Shown here piece after piece: positions 26,396-41,206 of a stretch of 64,000 nt of DNA. The DNA comes from Streptomyces liliiviolaceus (GTDB lineage: Bacteria > Actinomycetota > Actinomycetes > Streptomycetales > Streptomycetaceae), in contig NZ_JAGPYQ010000001.1 in NCBI RefSeq assembly GCF_018070025.1, positions 2,170,001 to 2,234,000 of the forward strand, read 5' to 3'. The notes below the pieces were generated by a model that made no database searches, had not been told where the DNA came from, and saw only the letters and a program-made list of their open reading frames with translations. The stretch's first letter is position 1, and each line of letters begins with the position of its first letter. The translations under genes and the position numbers were made by a program.

Positions 26396-26926
26396 ATGGC
26401 AAGGCCCGACAAGGCTGCCGCGGTAGCCGAGCTCGCGGACCAGTTCCGCAGCTCGAACGCCGCTGTGCTGACCGAGTACCGGGGTCTCACCGTGGCGCAG
26501 CTCAAGACGCTGCGTCGTTCGCTCGGTGAAGACGCCCAGTACGCCGTGGTGAAGAACACGCTGACCAAGATCGCGGCCAACGAGGCCGGGATCTCCACGC
26601 TCGACGACCTGTTCAACGGTCCGACGGCGGTTGCCTTCATCTCCGGTGACCCGGTGACGTCGGCGAAGGGTCTTCGTGACTTCGCCAAGGACAACCCGAA
26701 CCTCGTCATCAAGGGCGGTGTCCTTGACGGTAAGGCGCTGTCCGCCGACGAGATCAAGAAGCTTGCGGACCTTGAGTCCCGCGAGGTTCTGCTCGCCAAG
26801 CTGGCGGGTGCCATGAAGGGCAAGCAGTCCCAGGCTGCCACCCTCTTCCAGGCGCTCCCGTCGAAGTTCGTCCGCACCGCGGAGGCGCTTCGCGTCAAGC
26901 TCGAAGAGCAGGGCGGTGCCGAGTAA
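26396..26926 (+). CDS. rplJ: 50S ribosomal protein L10
   Basis: 176 residues. [39 protein letters not shown] (about 2-40) is the conserved rRNA-binding start (core [14 protein letters not shown]), [13 protein letters not shown] follows, and the C-terminal helix carries L12 dimers. It holds the stalk on the 50S. ATG 26396 is preceded by GGAAGGAGG. rplL follows in the same unit after 110 bp. Confidence 0.97.
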   Translation: MARPDKAAAVAELADQFRSSNAAVLTEYRGLTVAQLKTLRRSLGEDAQYAVVKNTLTKIAANEAGISTLDDLFNGPTAVAFISGDPVTSAKGLRDFAKDNPNLVIKGGVLDGKALSADEIKKLADLESREVLLAKLAGAMKGKQSQAATLFQALPSKFVRTAEALRVKLEEQGGAE

Positions 26927-27036
26927 CTCGGCTCGCGCAATGACCGCCGCCTGAGGCGACGGTCGCAGCGGGCCGAACGTACGCCCGCCTCACCAGTACA
27001 TCCCGGCACCTGCCGAATGAGTGGAAGGACGCCATC

Positions 27037-27417
27037 ATGGCGAAGCTGTCCCAGGAAGAGCTGCTCGCGCAGTTCGAGAACCTCACCCTCATCGAGCTCT
27101 CCGAGTTCGTGAAGGCCTTCGAGGAGAAGTTCGACGTCACCGCCGCCGCCGCGGTCGCCGCCGGCCCCGCCGCCGCTGCCGCCCCGGCCGAGGCCGAGGC
27201 CGAGCAGGACGAGTTCGACGTCATCCTCACGGGTGCCGGCGAGAAGAAGATCCAGGTCATCAAGGTCGTGCGTGAGCTCACCTCGCTGGGTCTGAAGGAG
27301 GCCAAGGACCTCGTCGACGGCGCTCCGAAGCCCGTCCTGGAGAAGGTCGACAAGGCTGCCGCCGAGAAGGCTGCCGAGTCCCTCAAGGGCGCCGGCGCCT
27401 CCGTCGAGGTCAAGTGA
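27037..27417 (+). CDS. rplL: 50S ribosomal protein L7/L12
   Basis: 126 residues. The N-terminal dimer domain ([21 protein letters not shown]) is joined by an Ala-rich hinge (about 35-55) to the C-terminal factor-binding domain, [21 protein letters not shown] and [17 protein letters not shown]. Multiple copies form the stalk that recruits GTPases. It begins at ATG 27037 after GTGGAAGGACG and ends the rplJL unit before a terminator. Confidence 0.97.
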   Translation: MAKLSQEELLAQFENLTLIELSEFVKAFEEKFDVTAAAAVAAGPAAAAAPAEAEAEQDEFDVILTGAGEKKIQVIKVVRELTSLGLKEAKDLVDGAPKPVLEKVDKAAAEKAAESLKGAGASVEVK

Positions 27418-27487
27418 CCCGACGAGTCCGCCAGGACTCCTGCGAGCCGCGTAGAGCCGCTTTCGTAGCGGTGTAACGCTGACGCAC

Positions 27488-27523
27488 CGAAGAGCGATCA
27501 CCCAACTGGGTGGTCGCTCTTCG
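27488..27523 (+). terminator. Terminator after rplL
   Basis: CGAAGAGCGA pairs with TCGCTCTTCG, continued by CACCCA/TGGGTG with a one-base mismatch. Readthrough into rpoB is probably partial, as for rplJL-rpoBC in other bacteria. Confidence 0.85.
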
Positions 27524-27828
27524 GCGTTCGAGGGGGCCGTGCGGCGACTGCCTTGCGCTGTAGGTCGCGACGAGTATGGTGATCTTCGTTCGTGCCTCCA
27601 GCCGCCCGTGACGGGCTGCAAGACAGGTTGCAAGTGACGGTGGCAGCACCCGGTTCGGGCTTGGGGGGCCTTGACGAACCGCACGCAGCGCGCAATTCTC
27701 AGGACGCGTCGTCACAACGATCCGGATCCGAGGCATGGATCGGCGGCGAAGAGGGCAGTATCGATGTGCATCGAGGGCGTGGCTTGCAGCAGGGGTTGAG
27801 AACAACGAGGGTCTTCAAAAACCCGCAC

Positions 27829-27857
27829 TGGACATCAGTGGGCCTAGTGGCTACACT
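27829..27857 (+). promoter_or_regulatory. Strong rpoB promoter
   Basis: TGGACA (27829-27834), a 17-bp spacer and TACACT (27852-27857), close to the vegetative consensus. It gives a leader of roughly 180 nt before the TTG start. From 27524 to 28041 I see no gene, only this promoter and the leader. Confidence 0.8.
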
Positions 27858-28041
27858 GACCCTTTGCGCTGCCTGTTAGCTGCCTCCTGCCCGTCACCAG
27901 GGGCATACCCTCGCTTGAGCATCGTGGATGGAACCGACTCCGACCTGGTCGTATTCGACTAGATCGGGAGACGTTCTTCCTGGTGCCCCGCTTGGGACCG
28001 GTACGCGCGTAGTGAGTCCGAGCCCTCGGAAGGACCCCCTC

Positions 28042-31000
28042 TTGGCCGCCTCGCGCACTGCCTCGACCGCGAATACGAACAACGGCGCCAGCACCGCCCC
28101 GCTGCGCATCTCCTTTGCAAAGATCAAGGAGCCCCTTGAGGTTCCGAACCTTCTTGCGCTGCAGACCGAAAGCTTTGACTGGCTGCTCGGCAACGACGCG
28201 TGGAAGGCTCGTGTCGAGGCGGCTCTGGACAGTGGACAGGACGTCCCCACGAAGTCCGGTCTGGAGGAGATCTTCGAGGAGATCTCCCCGATCGAGGACT
28301 TCTCAGGGTCGATGTCCCTGACGTTCCGCGACCACCGCTTCGAGCCTCCCAAGAACTCGATCGACGAGTGCAAGGAGCGCGACTTCACGTTCGCCGCGCC
28401 GCTCTTCGTCACCGCCGAGTTCACCAACAACGAGACCGGCGAGATCAAGTCCCAGACCGTCTTCATGGGTGATTTCCCGCTCATGACGAACAAGGGCACC
28501 TTCGTCATCAACGGCACCGAGCGTGTCGTGGTGTCGCAGCTGGTCCGTTCGCCGGGTGTCTACTTCGACTCCTCCATCGACAAGACGTCCGACAAGGACA
28601 TCTTCTCCGCGAAGGTCATCCCGTCCCGGGGTGCCTGGCTGGAGATGGAGATCGACAAGCGCGACATGGTCGGTGTCCGCATCGACCGCAAGCGCAAGCA
28701 GTCCGTCACCGTCCTGCTCAAGGCTCTCGGTTGGACGACCGAGCAGATCCTTGAGGAGTTCGGCGAGTACGAATCCATGCGCGCCACCCTGGAGAAGGAC
28801 CACACCCAGGGCCAGGACGACGCGCTGCTCGACATCTACCGCAAGCTGCGTCCGGGCGAGCCGCCGACCCGTGAGGCCGCGCAGACGCTGCTGGAGAACC
28901 TCTACTTCAACCCCAAGCGCTACGACCTCGCGAAGGTCGGCCGCTACAAGGTCAACAAGAAGCTGGGCGGCGAAGCCCCGCTCGACGCCGGGATCCTGAC
29001 CGTCGAGGACATCATCTCGTCGATCAAGTACCTGGTGAAGCTGCACGCCGGTGAGACCGAGACCGTCGGGAACAACGGCACCTCGATCGTCGTCGAGACC
29101 GACGACATCGACCACTTCGGCAACCGCCGTCTGCGCAACGTGGGCGAGCTCATCCAGAACCAGGTCCGTACGGGTCTGGCGCGTATGGAGCGAGTCGTCC
29201 GCGAGCGCATGACGACCCAGGACGTCGAGGCGATCACGCCGCAGACCCTGATCAACATCCGGCCGGTCGTCGCCTCCATCAAGGAGTTCTTCGGCACCAG
29301 CCAGCTGTCGCAGTTCATGGACCAGAACAACCCGCTGTCGGGTCTCACCCACAAGCGCCGTCTGTCGGCTCTTGGCCCGGGTGGTCTCTCCCGTGAGCGG
29401 GCCGGCTTCGAGGTCCGTGACGTGCACCCCTCGCACTACGGCCGCATGTGTCCGATCGAGACCCCCGAAGGCCCGAACATCGGCCTGATCGGCTCGCTCG
29501 CCTCCTACGGCCGGGTCAACGCGTTCGGCTTCGTCGAGACGCCCTACCGCCGGGTCACCGACGGTGTCGTCACCGACGAGGTCGACTACCTGACCGCCGA
29601 CGAGGAGGACCGCTTCGTCATCGCGCAGGCCAACGCCGTGCTCAACGACGACATGCGGTTCAACGAGGCCCGTGTCCTGGTCCGCCGCCGTGGCGGAGAG
29701 GTCGACTACGTCCCCGGTGACGACGTCGACTACATGGACGTCTCGCCGCGCCAGATGGTGTCCGTCGCGACCGCGATGATCCCGTTCCTGGAGCACGACG
29801 ACGCCAACCGTGCCCTCATGGGCGCGAACATGATGCGCCAGGCCGTGCCGCTCATCACCGCCGAGGCCCCCCTCGTCGGTACGGGCATGGAGTACCGCTG
29901 CGCCGTCGACGCCGGTGACGTCATCAAGGCCGAGAAGTCGGGTGTGGTCCAGGAGGTCTCCGCGGACTACGTCACGGTGGCCAACGACGACGGCACCTAC
30001 ACCACCTACCGGGTGGCCAAGTTCTCCCGCTCCAACCAGGGGACCTCGGTCAACCAGAAGGTCGTCGTCAACGAGGGCGACCGGGTCATCGAGCACCAGG
30101 TGCTCGCCGACGGCCCGGCCACCCAGGAAGGCGAGATGGCGCTGGGCAAGAACCTGCTCGTCGCCTTCATGCCGTGGGAGGGTCACAACTACGAGGACGC
30201 GATCATCCTGTCGCAGCGCCTCGTGCAGGACGACGTCCTCTCCTCGATCCACATCGAGGAGCACGAGGTCGACGCCCGTGACACCAAGCTCGGCCCCGAG
30301 GAGATCACCCGGGACATCCCGAACGTCTCCGAGGAGGTCCTCGCCGACCTCGACGAGCGCGGCATCATCCGCATCGGTGCCGAGGTCGTCGCCGGTGACA
30401 TCCTGGTCGGCAAGGTCACGCCCAAGGGTGAGACCGAGCTGACCCCGGAGGAGCGCCTGCTCCGCGCGATCTTCGGCGAGAAGGCGCGCGAGGTGCGCGA
30501 CACCTCGCTGAAGGTGCCGCACGGCGAGATCGGCAAGGTCATCGGCGTCCGCGTCTTCGACCGTGAAGAGGGCGACGAGCTGCCGCCGGGCGTGAACCAG
30601 CTGGTTCGTGTCTACGTGGCGCAGAAGCGCAAGATCACGGACGGCGACAAGCTCGCCGGCCGGCACGGCAACAAGGGTGTCATCTCCAAGATCCTTCCGA
30701 TCGAGGACATGCCCTTCCTTGAGGACGGCACGCCGGTCGACATCATCCTCAACCCGCTGGGTGTCCCGTCCCGAATGAACCCGGGACAGGTCCTGGAGAT
30801 CCACCTCGGCTGGCTCGCCAGCCGCGGCTGGGACGTCTCCGGGCTCGGCGAGGAGTGGGCGCAGCGCCTCCAGGCCATCGAGGCCGACAAGGTGGAGCCC
30901 GGTACCAACGTCGCCACCCCCGTCTTCGACGGTGCGCGTGAGGACGAGCTGGCCGGTCTGCTGCAGCACACGATCCCGAACCGCGACGGCTCACGCATGG

Positions 31001-31527
31001 TGCTCCCGACCGGTAAGGCGCCGCTGTTCGACGGCCGCTCCGGCGAGCCGTTCCCGGAGCCGGTCTCGGTCGGCTACATGTACATCCTCAAGCTCCACCA
31101 CCTGGTCGACGACAAGCTGCACGCCCGCTCGACCGGTCCGTACTCGATGATCACCCAGCAGCCGCTGGGTGGTAAGGCCCAGTTCGGTGGCCAGCGATTC
31201 GGTGAGATGGAGGTGTGGGCGCTGGAGGCTTACGGCGCCGCCTACGCCCTCCAGGAACTGCTGACCATCAAGTCCGACGACGTGACCGGCCGCGTGAAGG
31301 TCTACGAGGCCATCGTCAAGGGCGAGAACATTCCTGAGCCCGGCATTCCCGAGTCCTTCAAGGTGCTCATCAAGGAAATGCAGTCGCTCTGCCTCAACGT
31401 GGAGGTGCTGTCCTCGGACGGCATGTCCATCGAGATGCGCGACACGGACGAGGACGTCTTCCGCGCCGCGGAGGAGCTCGGTATCGACCTGTCCCGGCGC
31501 GAGCCGAGCAGCGTCGAAGAGGTCTGA
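28042..31527 (+). CDS. rpoB: DNA-directed RNA polymerase subunit beta
   Basis: 1161 residues. The TTG at 28042 was chosen: GGAAGGA sits 7 bp upstream, and the protein then begins LAASRTAST, as Streptomyces RpoB does; a longer in-frame start at 27928 has no ribosome site. It holds the rifampicin pocket, [26 protein letters not shown] (from residue 420; core [12 protein letters not shown]). Asp427, His437 and Ser442 (E. coli 516, 526, 531) are the sensitive forms. The C-terminal clamp region [21 protein letters not shown] is intact. rpoC follows 101 bp later in the same transcript. Confidence 0.97.
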   Translation: MAASRTASTANTNNGASTAPLRISFAKIKEPLEVPNLLALQTESFDWLLGNDAWKARVEAALDSGQDVPTKSGLEEIFEEISPIEDFSGSMSLTFRDHRFEPPKNSIDECKERDFTFAAPLFVTAEFTNNETGEIKSQTVFMGDFPLMTNKGTFVINGTERVVVSQLVRSPGVYFDSSIDKTSDKDIFSAKVIPSRGAWLEMEIDKRDMVGVRIDRKRKQSVTVLLKALGWTTEQILEEFGEYESMRATLEKDHTQGQDDALLDIYRKLRPGEPPTREAAQTLLENLYFNPKRYDLAKVGRYKVNKKLGGEAPLDAGILTVEDIISSIKYLVKLHAGETETVGNNGTSIVVETDDIDHFGNRRLRNVGELIQNQVRTGLARMERVVRERMTTQDVEAITPQTLINIRPVVASIKEFFGTSQLSQFMDQNNPLSGLTHKRRLSALGPGGLSRERAGFEVRDVHPSHYGRMCPIETPEGPNIGLIGSLASYGRVNAFGFVETPYRRVTDGVVTDEVDYLTADEEDRFVIAQANAVLNDDMRFNEARVLVRRRGGEVDYVPGDDVDYMDVSPRQMVSVATAMIPFLEHDDANRALMGANMMRQAVPLITAEAPLVGTGMEYRCAVDAGDVIKAEKSGVVQEVSADYVTVANDDGTYTTYRVAKFSRSNQGTSVNQKVVVNEGDRVIEHQVLADGPATQEGEMALGKNLLVAFMPWEGHNYEDAIILSQRLVQDDVLSSIHIEEHEVDARDTKLGPEEITRDIPNVSEEVLADLDERGIIRIGAEVVAGDILVGKVTPKGETELTPEERLLRAIFGEKAREVRDTSLKVPHGEIGKVIGVRVFDREEGDELPPGVNQLVRVYVAQKRKITDGDKLAGRHGNKGVISKILPIEDMPFLEDGTPVDIILNPLGVPSRMNPGQVLEIHLGWLASRGWDVSGLGEEWAQRLQAIEADKVEPGTNVATPVFDGAREDELAGLLQHTIPNRDGSRMVLPTGKAPLFDGRSGEPFPEPVSVGYMYILKLHHLVDDKLHARSTGPYSMITQQPLGGKAQFGGQRFGEMEVWALEAYGAAYALQELLTIKSDDVTGRVKVYEAIVKGENIPEPGIPESFKVLIKEMQSLCLNVEVLSSDGMSIEMRDTDEDVFRAAEELGIDLSRREPSSVEEV

Positions 31528-31628
31528 CGGGTCTGGCCGGGGCTCGCTGAACACGAGCCCCGGCTAACCAACCCCGGACCCCAGTCAGACCAGTGAAGAA
31601 TCGACCCCGAAAGAGGGATTGACGACAA

Positions 31629-35528
<3,900 letters not shown>

Positions 35529-35563
35529 GCGGGTCGCCTGAACAGGGCGCCTGATCGAGTCAG

Positions 35564-35593
35564 AGGGCGGTCACCTTCCGGGGTGGCCGCCCT
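35564..35593 (+). terminator. Terminator after rpoC
   Basis: AGGGCGGTCACC pairs with GGTGGCCGCCCT (one T-G) around a 6-nt loop, 36 bp past the stop. Confidence 0.88.
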
Positions 35594-35733
35594 TCGGCGT
35601 TCCCGGGCCGGCCGCCCCCTCTTCGCGCCGTCGGGAATTCCTGACATGAGTGGTGCGGGAACCTGTGCCCGTATTGCCGCGTTGGAGCATGATGGAGATC
35701 CGTGGAGACCCAGTCGTCGGGGGAGGTGCTCCC

Positions 35734-36288
35734 GTGTCGTATCCGTCGCCGTGGCAGCCGGGGCAGGGGCAGGGGTGGAATCAGCCGCGTCCCTGGCATG
35801 AGCAGCAGGCCGCCGGCCACTCGATGCTCGCGTCCACCGCCGACCGGGAGCGGGCCGTGGACGTCCTCAGAGCGGGGTTCGGCGAGGGGCGGATGCAGCA
35901 GCCCGAGTTCGAGAAGCGGGTGGCGCGGGCCTACGCGGCCCGTACGGTGGGTGAGCTGGCCCTGCTGGTGTCCGACCTTCCGCAGGGGCCCGTACCGCTT
36001 CCGGCGGTCTCTGGGCCCGTGCCACGGACGTTCCTGCCCGTCTCCGTGCCGCCGAAGACGAACGAGAAGGCCGTCGGGTCGGCGATCTGCGGGGTGCTCT
36101 GTCTGGTGACCGTCGGGCTCACCGGGATTCCGGCGGTGATCCTGGGCCACAGCGCCCGCTCCGAGATGCGGCACACGGGCGAGGGTGGTGAAGGTCTCGC
36201 GCTCACGGGACTGGTCTTCGGGTGGCTGTCCACCGTGGGCTGGGCGCTGCTGGTGACCTTGCTGTTCGTCGCCGTGGTGACGTCCTGA
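35734..36288 (+). CDS. DUF1707 and DUF4190 domain membrane protein
   Basis: 184 residues. A Pro/Gly/Gln-rich N-terminus leads to DRERAVDVLRAGFGEGRMQQPEFEKRVARAYAARTVGELALLVSDLP (residues about 31-77; core DRERAVDVLRAGFGEGRM), the SHOCT-like DUF1707 motif, then a double-helix DUF4190 segment (GSAICGVLCLVTVGLTGIPAVILGHSA and GLVFGWLSTVGWALLVTLLFVAVV). Function unknown; similar proteins are widespread in actinobacteria. The GTG at 35734 was chosen because GGGAGG is 8 bp upstream; ATG 35689/35692 is possible. It lies between rpoC and rpsL and has its own unit. Confidence 0.8.
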   Translation: MSYPSPWQPGQGQGWNQPRPWHEQQAAGHSMLASTADRERAVDVLRAGFGEGRMQQPEFEKRVARAYAARTVGELALLVSDLPQGPVPLPAVSGPVPRTFLPVSVPPKTNEKAVGSAICGVLCLVTVGLTGIPAVILGHSARSEMRHTGEGGEGLALTGLVFGWLSTVGWALLVTLLFVAVVTS

Positions 36289-36355
36289 CCAAGATCGTGA
36301 AGAGGGCCGGGTCTTGGCATGGTCCGCTCAGGGATGCTAGTGCGGTCCATTTGTT

Positions 36356-36384
36356 TTGACCGCAGCCTATGAGGTAGGTACGCT
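36356..36384 (+). promoter_or_regulatory. rpsL promoter
   Basis: TTGACC (36356-36361), 17 bp, TACGCT (36379-36384). A ~190-nt leader follows. Confidence 0.85.
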
Positions 36385-36504
36385 CAGACCTTGTGCCTGG
36401 GGTGTGCCCTGGCTTCCGTGCGTGCCTTCAACCGCACTAGGGGAGCCATCACCGGCCACCGCAATCTGCGCCCCTCCCGCTTCGCGGCGGGAATCTGCAG
36501 TGTT

Positions 36505-36529
36505 CGACACACCCGACCGCGTGGGTCGG
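36505..36529 (+). promoter_or_regulatory. 25-nt leader motif shared with the rpsJ leader
   Basis: The segment contains CACACCCGACCGCGTGGGTC and is identical, base for base, to 60920-60944 in the rpsJ leader. CCGACC/GGTCGG gives a 6-bp hairpin; in the rpsL leader it extends with ACAC/GTGT. It lies 51-75 bp before the rpsL start. Confidence 0.8.
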
Positions 36530-36579
36530 CGGTGTTCCAGGTTAGCTTCACCATTCGGCACACAGAAACCGGAGAAGTA

Positions 36580-36951
36580 GTGCCTACGATCCAGCAGCTG
36601 GTCCGGAAGGGCCGGCAGGACAAGGTCGAGAAGAACAAGACGCCCGCACTTGAGGGTTCGCCCCAGCGTCGCGGCGTCTGCACGCGTGTGTTCACGACCA
36701 CCCCGAAGAAGCCGAACTCGGCCCTGCGTAAGGTCGCGCGTGTGCGTCTGACCAGCGGGATCGAGGTCACTGCTTACATTCCGGGTGAGGGACACAACCT
36801 GCAGGAGCACTCGATCGTGCTCGTGCGCGGCGGCCGTGTGAAGGACCTGCCCGGTGTTCGTTACAAGATCATCCGTGGTTCTCTCGACACCCAGGGTGTC
36901 AAGAACCGCAAGCAGGCCCGCAGCCGCTACGGCGCCAAGAAGGAGAAGTAG
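36580..36951 (+). CDS. rpsL: 30S ribosomal protein S12
   Basis: 123 residues, the canonical length. [21 protein letters not shown] has Lys43 and [15 protein letters not shown] has Lys88; both are the streptomycin-sensitive residues. The GTG at 36580 was chosen, with GGAGAAG ahead; a long open upstream frame belongs to the leader. S12 monitors codon-anticodon fit at the decoding centre. First gene of rpsL-rpsG-fusA-tuf. Confidence 0.97.
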   Translation: MPTIQQLVRKGRQDKVEKNKTPALEGSPQRRGVCTRVFTTTPKKPNSALRKVARVRLTSGIEVTAYIPGEGHNLQEHSIVLVRGGRVKDLPGVRYKIIRGSLDTQGVKNRKQARSRYGAKKEK

Positions 36952-36953
36952 AA

Positions 36954-37424
36954 ATGCCTCGTAAGGGCCCCGCCCCGAAGCGCCCGGTCATCATCGACCC
37001 GGTCTACGGTTCCCCTCTGGTGACCTCCCTGATCAACAAGGTGCTGCTGAACGGCAAGCGCTCCACCGCCGAGCGCATCGTCTACGGCGCCATGGAGGGC
37101 CTGCGCGAGAAGACCGGCAACGACCCGGTCATCACGCTCAAGCGCGCTCTGGAGAACATCAAGCCGACCCTTGAGGTCAAGTCCCGCCGAGTCGGCGGTG
37201 CGACGTACCAGGTCCCGATCGAGGTCAAGCCCGGTCGCGCCAGCACGCTCGCGCTGCGCTGGCTCGTCGGTTACTCCCGCGCCCGTCGCGAGAAGACCAT
37301 GACCGAGCGGCTGCTCAACGAGCTTCTCGACGCCTCCAACGGCCTTGGTGCCGCTGTGAAGAAGCGCGAGGACACCCACAAGATGGCCGAGTCCAACAAG
37401 GCCTTCGCGCACTACCGCTGGTAG
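36954..37424 (+). CDS. rpsG: 30S ribosomal protein S7
   Basis: 156 residues. [39 protein letters not shown] and [27 protein letters not shown] blocks ([20 protein letters not shown]) are the S7 signature; it nucleates the 30S head and contacts the E-site tRNA. It starts 2 bp past the rpsL stop, with the GAGAAG at the end of rpsL as ribosome site, so translation is coupled. Confidence 0.97.
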   Translation: MPRKGPAPKRPVIIDPVYGSPLVTSLINKVLLNGKRSTAERIVYGAMEGLREKTGNDPVITLKRALENIKPTLEVKSRRVGGATYQVPIEVKPGRASTLALRWLVGYSRARREKTMTERLLNELLDASNGLGAAVKKREDTHKMAESNKAFAHYRW

Positions 37425-37463
37425 TCGCTACCCCCATCGAGACCGAGAGAAGACCGAAGCCTT

Positions 37464-39593
37464 ATGGCTACCACTTCACTTGACCTGGCCAGGGTCCGCA
37501 ACATCGGGATCATGGCCCACATCGACGCGGGCAAGACGACCACCACCGAGCGGATCCTCTTCTACACCGGCGTCAGCTACAAGATCGGTGAGGTCCACGA
37601 CGGCGCCGCGACCATGGACTGGATGGAGCAGGAGCAGGAGCGTGGCATCACGATCACCTCTGCTGCGACCACCTGTCACTGGCCGCTCGACGACAACGAC
37701 TACACCATCAACATCATCGACACCCCGGGTCACGTGGACTTCACGGTCGAGGTGGAGCGTTCGCTCCGCGTCCTCGACGGTGCCGTCACCGTGTTCGACG
37801 GTGTCGCGGGCGTTGAGCCGCAGTCCGAGACGGTGTGGCGTCAGGCCGACCGCTACGGCGTGCCGCGCATCTGCTTCGTCAACAAGCTCGACCGGACCGG
37901 CGCGGAGTTCCACCGCTGCGTCGACATGATCTCGGACCGCCTCGGGGCGCAGCCGCTGGTCATGCAGCTTCCGATCGGCGCCGAGGCCGACTTCAAGGGT
38001 GTCGTCGACCTCGTCACCATGAAGGCGTTCGTCTGGTCCGCCGAGGCCGCCAAGGGCGAGATGTACGACGTCGTCGACATCCCGGCCACGCACGCCGAGG
38101 CTGCCGAGGAGTACCGCGGCAAGCTGATCGAGGCCGTCGCGGAGAACGACGAAGAGATCATGGAGCTGTACCTGGAGGGCGAAGAGCCCACCGAGGAGCA
38201 GCTGTACGCCGCGATCCGTCGCATCACCATCGCGTCCGGCAAGTCCAGCGACACCACGGTCACCCCGGTGTTCTGTGGCACCGCGTTCAAGAACAAGGGC
38301 GTCCAGCCCCTGCTCGACGCGGTCGTGCGCTACCTCCCGACCCCGCTTGACGTCGAGGCCATCGAGGGCCACGACGTGAAGGACCCCGAGGTCGTCGTGA
38401 AGCGCAAGCCGTCCGTGGACGAGCCGCTGTCGGCCCTCGCGTTCAAGATCATGAGCGACCCGCACCTGGGCAAGCTCACCTTCGTCCGGGTCTACTCGGG
38501 CCGCCTGGAGTCCGGCACCGCCGTGCTGAACTCCGTCAAGGGCAAGAAGGAGCGCATCGGCAAGATCTACCGCATGCACGCGAACAAGCGTGAGGAGATC
38601 GAGGCGGTGGGCGCCGGCGACATCGTCGCCGTGATGGGCCTGAAGCAGACCACCACCGGTGAGACGCTCTCCGACGACAAGCAGCCGGTCATCCTGGAGT
38701 CCATGGACTTCCCGGCGCCGGTCATCCAGGTCGCCATCGAGCCCAAGTCCAAGGGTGACCAGGAGAAGCTGGGTGTAGCCATCCAGCGTCTCGCGGAGGA
38801 GGACCCCTCCTTCCAGGTTCACTCGGACGAGGAGACCGGCCAGACCATCATCGGTGGTATGGGCGAGCTGCACCTTGAGGTGCTGGTCGACCGTATGCGC
38901 CGTGAGTTCAAGGTCGAGGCCAACGTCGGTAAGCCGCAGGTCGCCTACCGTGAGACGATCCGCAAGGCCGTCGAGCGCGTGGACTACACCCACAAGAAGC
39001 AGACCGGTGGTACCGGTCAGTTCGCCAAGGTGCAGATCGCGATCGAGCCCATCACCGAGGCCGACGGCCCGGCGTACGAGTTCGTGAACAAGGTGACCGG
39101 TGGCCGTATCCCGCGGGAGTACATCCCGTCGGTGGACGCCGGTGCGCAGGAGGCCATGCAGTTCGGCATCCTCGCCGGGTACGAGATGACGGGTGTCCGC
39201 ATCACGCTTCTCGACGGTGCCTACCACGAGGTCGACTCCTCCGAGCTGGCGTTCAAGATCGCCGGTTCGCAGGCCTTCAAGGAGGCTGCCCGCAAGGCCA
39301 GCCCCGTGCTCCTTGAGCCGATGATGGCCGTCGAGGTCACCACGCCCGAGGACTACATGGGCGAGGTCATCGGCGACATCAACTCCCGCCGTGGCCAGAT
39401 CCAGGCCATGGAGGAGCGTGCCGGTGCCCGTGTCGTGAAGGGCCTCGTGCCCCTCTCGGAGATGTTCGGCTACGTCGGCGACCTCCGCAGCAAGACCTCG
39501 GGTCGCGCAAGCTACTCGATGCAGTTCGACTCCTACGCCGAGGTTCCCCGGAACGTCGCCGAGGAGATCATCGCGAAGGCCAAGGGCGAGTAA
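37464..39593 (+). CDS. fusA: Elongation factor G
   Basis: 709-residue GTPase for ribosome translocation. G1 [15 protein letters not shown], switch [11 protein letters not shown]3 [10 protein letters not shown]4 NKLDRTGA. C-terminal domains IV-V are complete ([42 protein letters not shown]). The ATG at 37464 follows GAGAGAAG. tuf is 170 bp downstream with its own start region. Confidence 0.98.
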   Translation: MATTSLDLARVRNIGIMAHIDAGKTTTTERILFYTGVSYKIGEVHDGAATMDWMEQEQERGITITSAATTCHWPLDDNDYTINIIDTPGHVDFTVEVERSLRVLDGAVTVFDGVAGVEPQSETVWRQADRYGVPRICFVNKLDRTGAEFHRCVDMISDRLGAQPLVMQLPIGAEADFKGVVDLVTMKAFVWSAEAAKGEMYDVVDIPATHAEAAEEYRGKLIEAVAENDEEIMELYLEGEEPTEEQLYAAIRRITIASGKSSDTTVTPVFCGTAFKNKGVQPLLDAVVRYLPTPLDVEAIEGHDVKDPEVVVKRKPSVDEPLSALAFKIMSDPHLGKLTFVRVYSGRLESGTAVLNSVKGKKERIGKIYRMHANKREEIEAVGAGDIVAVMGLKQTTTGETLSDDKQPVILESMDFPAPVIQVAIEPKSKGDQEKLGVAIQRLAEEDPSFQVHSDEETGQTIIGGMGELHLEVLVDRMRREFKVEANVGKPQVAYRETIRKAVERVDYTHKKQTGGTGQFAKVQIAIEPITEADGPAYEFVNKVTGGRIPREYIPSVDAGAQEAMQFGILAGYEMTGVRITLLDGAYHEVDSSELAFKIAGSQAFKEAARKASPVLLEPMMAVEVTTPEDYMGEVIGDINSRRGQIQAMEERAGARVVKGLVPLSEMFGYVGDLRSKTSGRASYSMQFDSYAEVPRNVAEEIIAKAKGE

Positions 39594-39763
39594 CACACAC
39601 CGTTTACACGCTTTAGGCTTGACACCGACCGCCCGGGTCGCGAACCGGCAAGGGACGAGAAATCGCCCTGTACCGGCGAGGACCTCGGCGGGCGGCATCC
39701 CAGCAAAGATCACCCTGGCGCCGATGAGTAAGGCGTACCAGAACCACTCCGCAGGAGGATTCA

Positions 39764-40957
<1,194 letters not shown>

Positions 40958-41016
40958 TCTCGGCTGCTGGTTGGGCTTGAACGCCTGGTAGCTCCGCACT
41001 GAACGCAGAGCTCCTG

Positions 41017-41052
41017 AAGGGGCCCGTACGACTTCGGTCGTGCGGGCCCCTT
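41017..41052 (+). terminator. Terminator after tuf
   Basis: AAGGGGCCCGTACGAC and GTCGTGCGGGCCCCTT form a 16-bp stem with a TTCG tetraloop, followed by TGCTGT. Ends the rpsL-tuf operon. Confidence 0.93.
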
Positions 41053-41206
41053 TGCTGTGTCCGGGAGTCCGGGCGGGGTTTGGGGCGGGCGTCGAAATGA
41101 TTCGTCACGAAAGTGTTCGGCGGTGACGACCCGTTCCCCTCAGGTGTCACTCCCGTCACCGTTTGTCATGCCGACATTCGATACGGGGACGGTCGAGGGG
41201 TGACGC

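Noticed and set aside
39619..39624. TTGACA before tuf as a full promoter
   Set aside because: No matching -10 at 16-18 bp; left as a weak possibility only.
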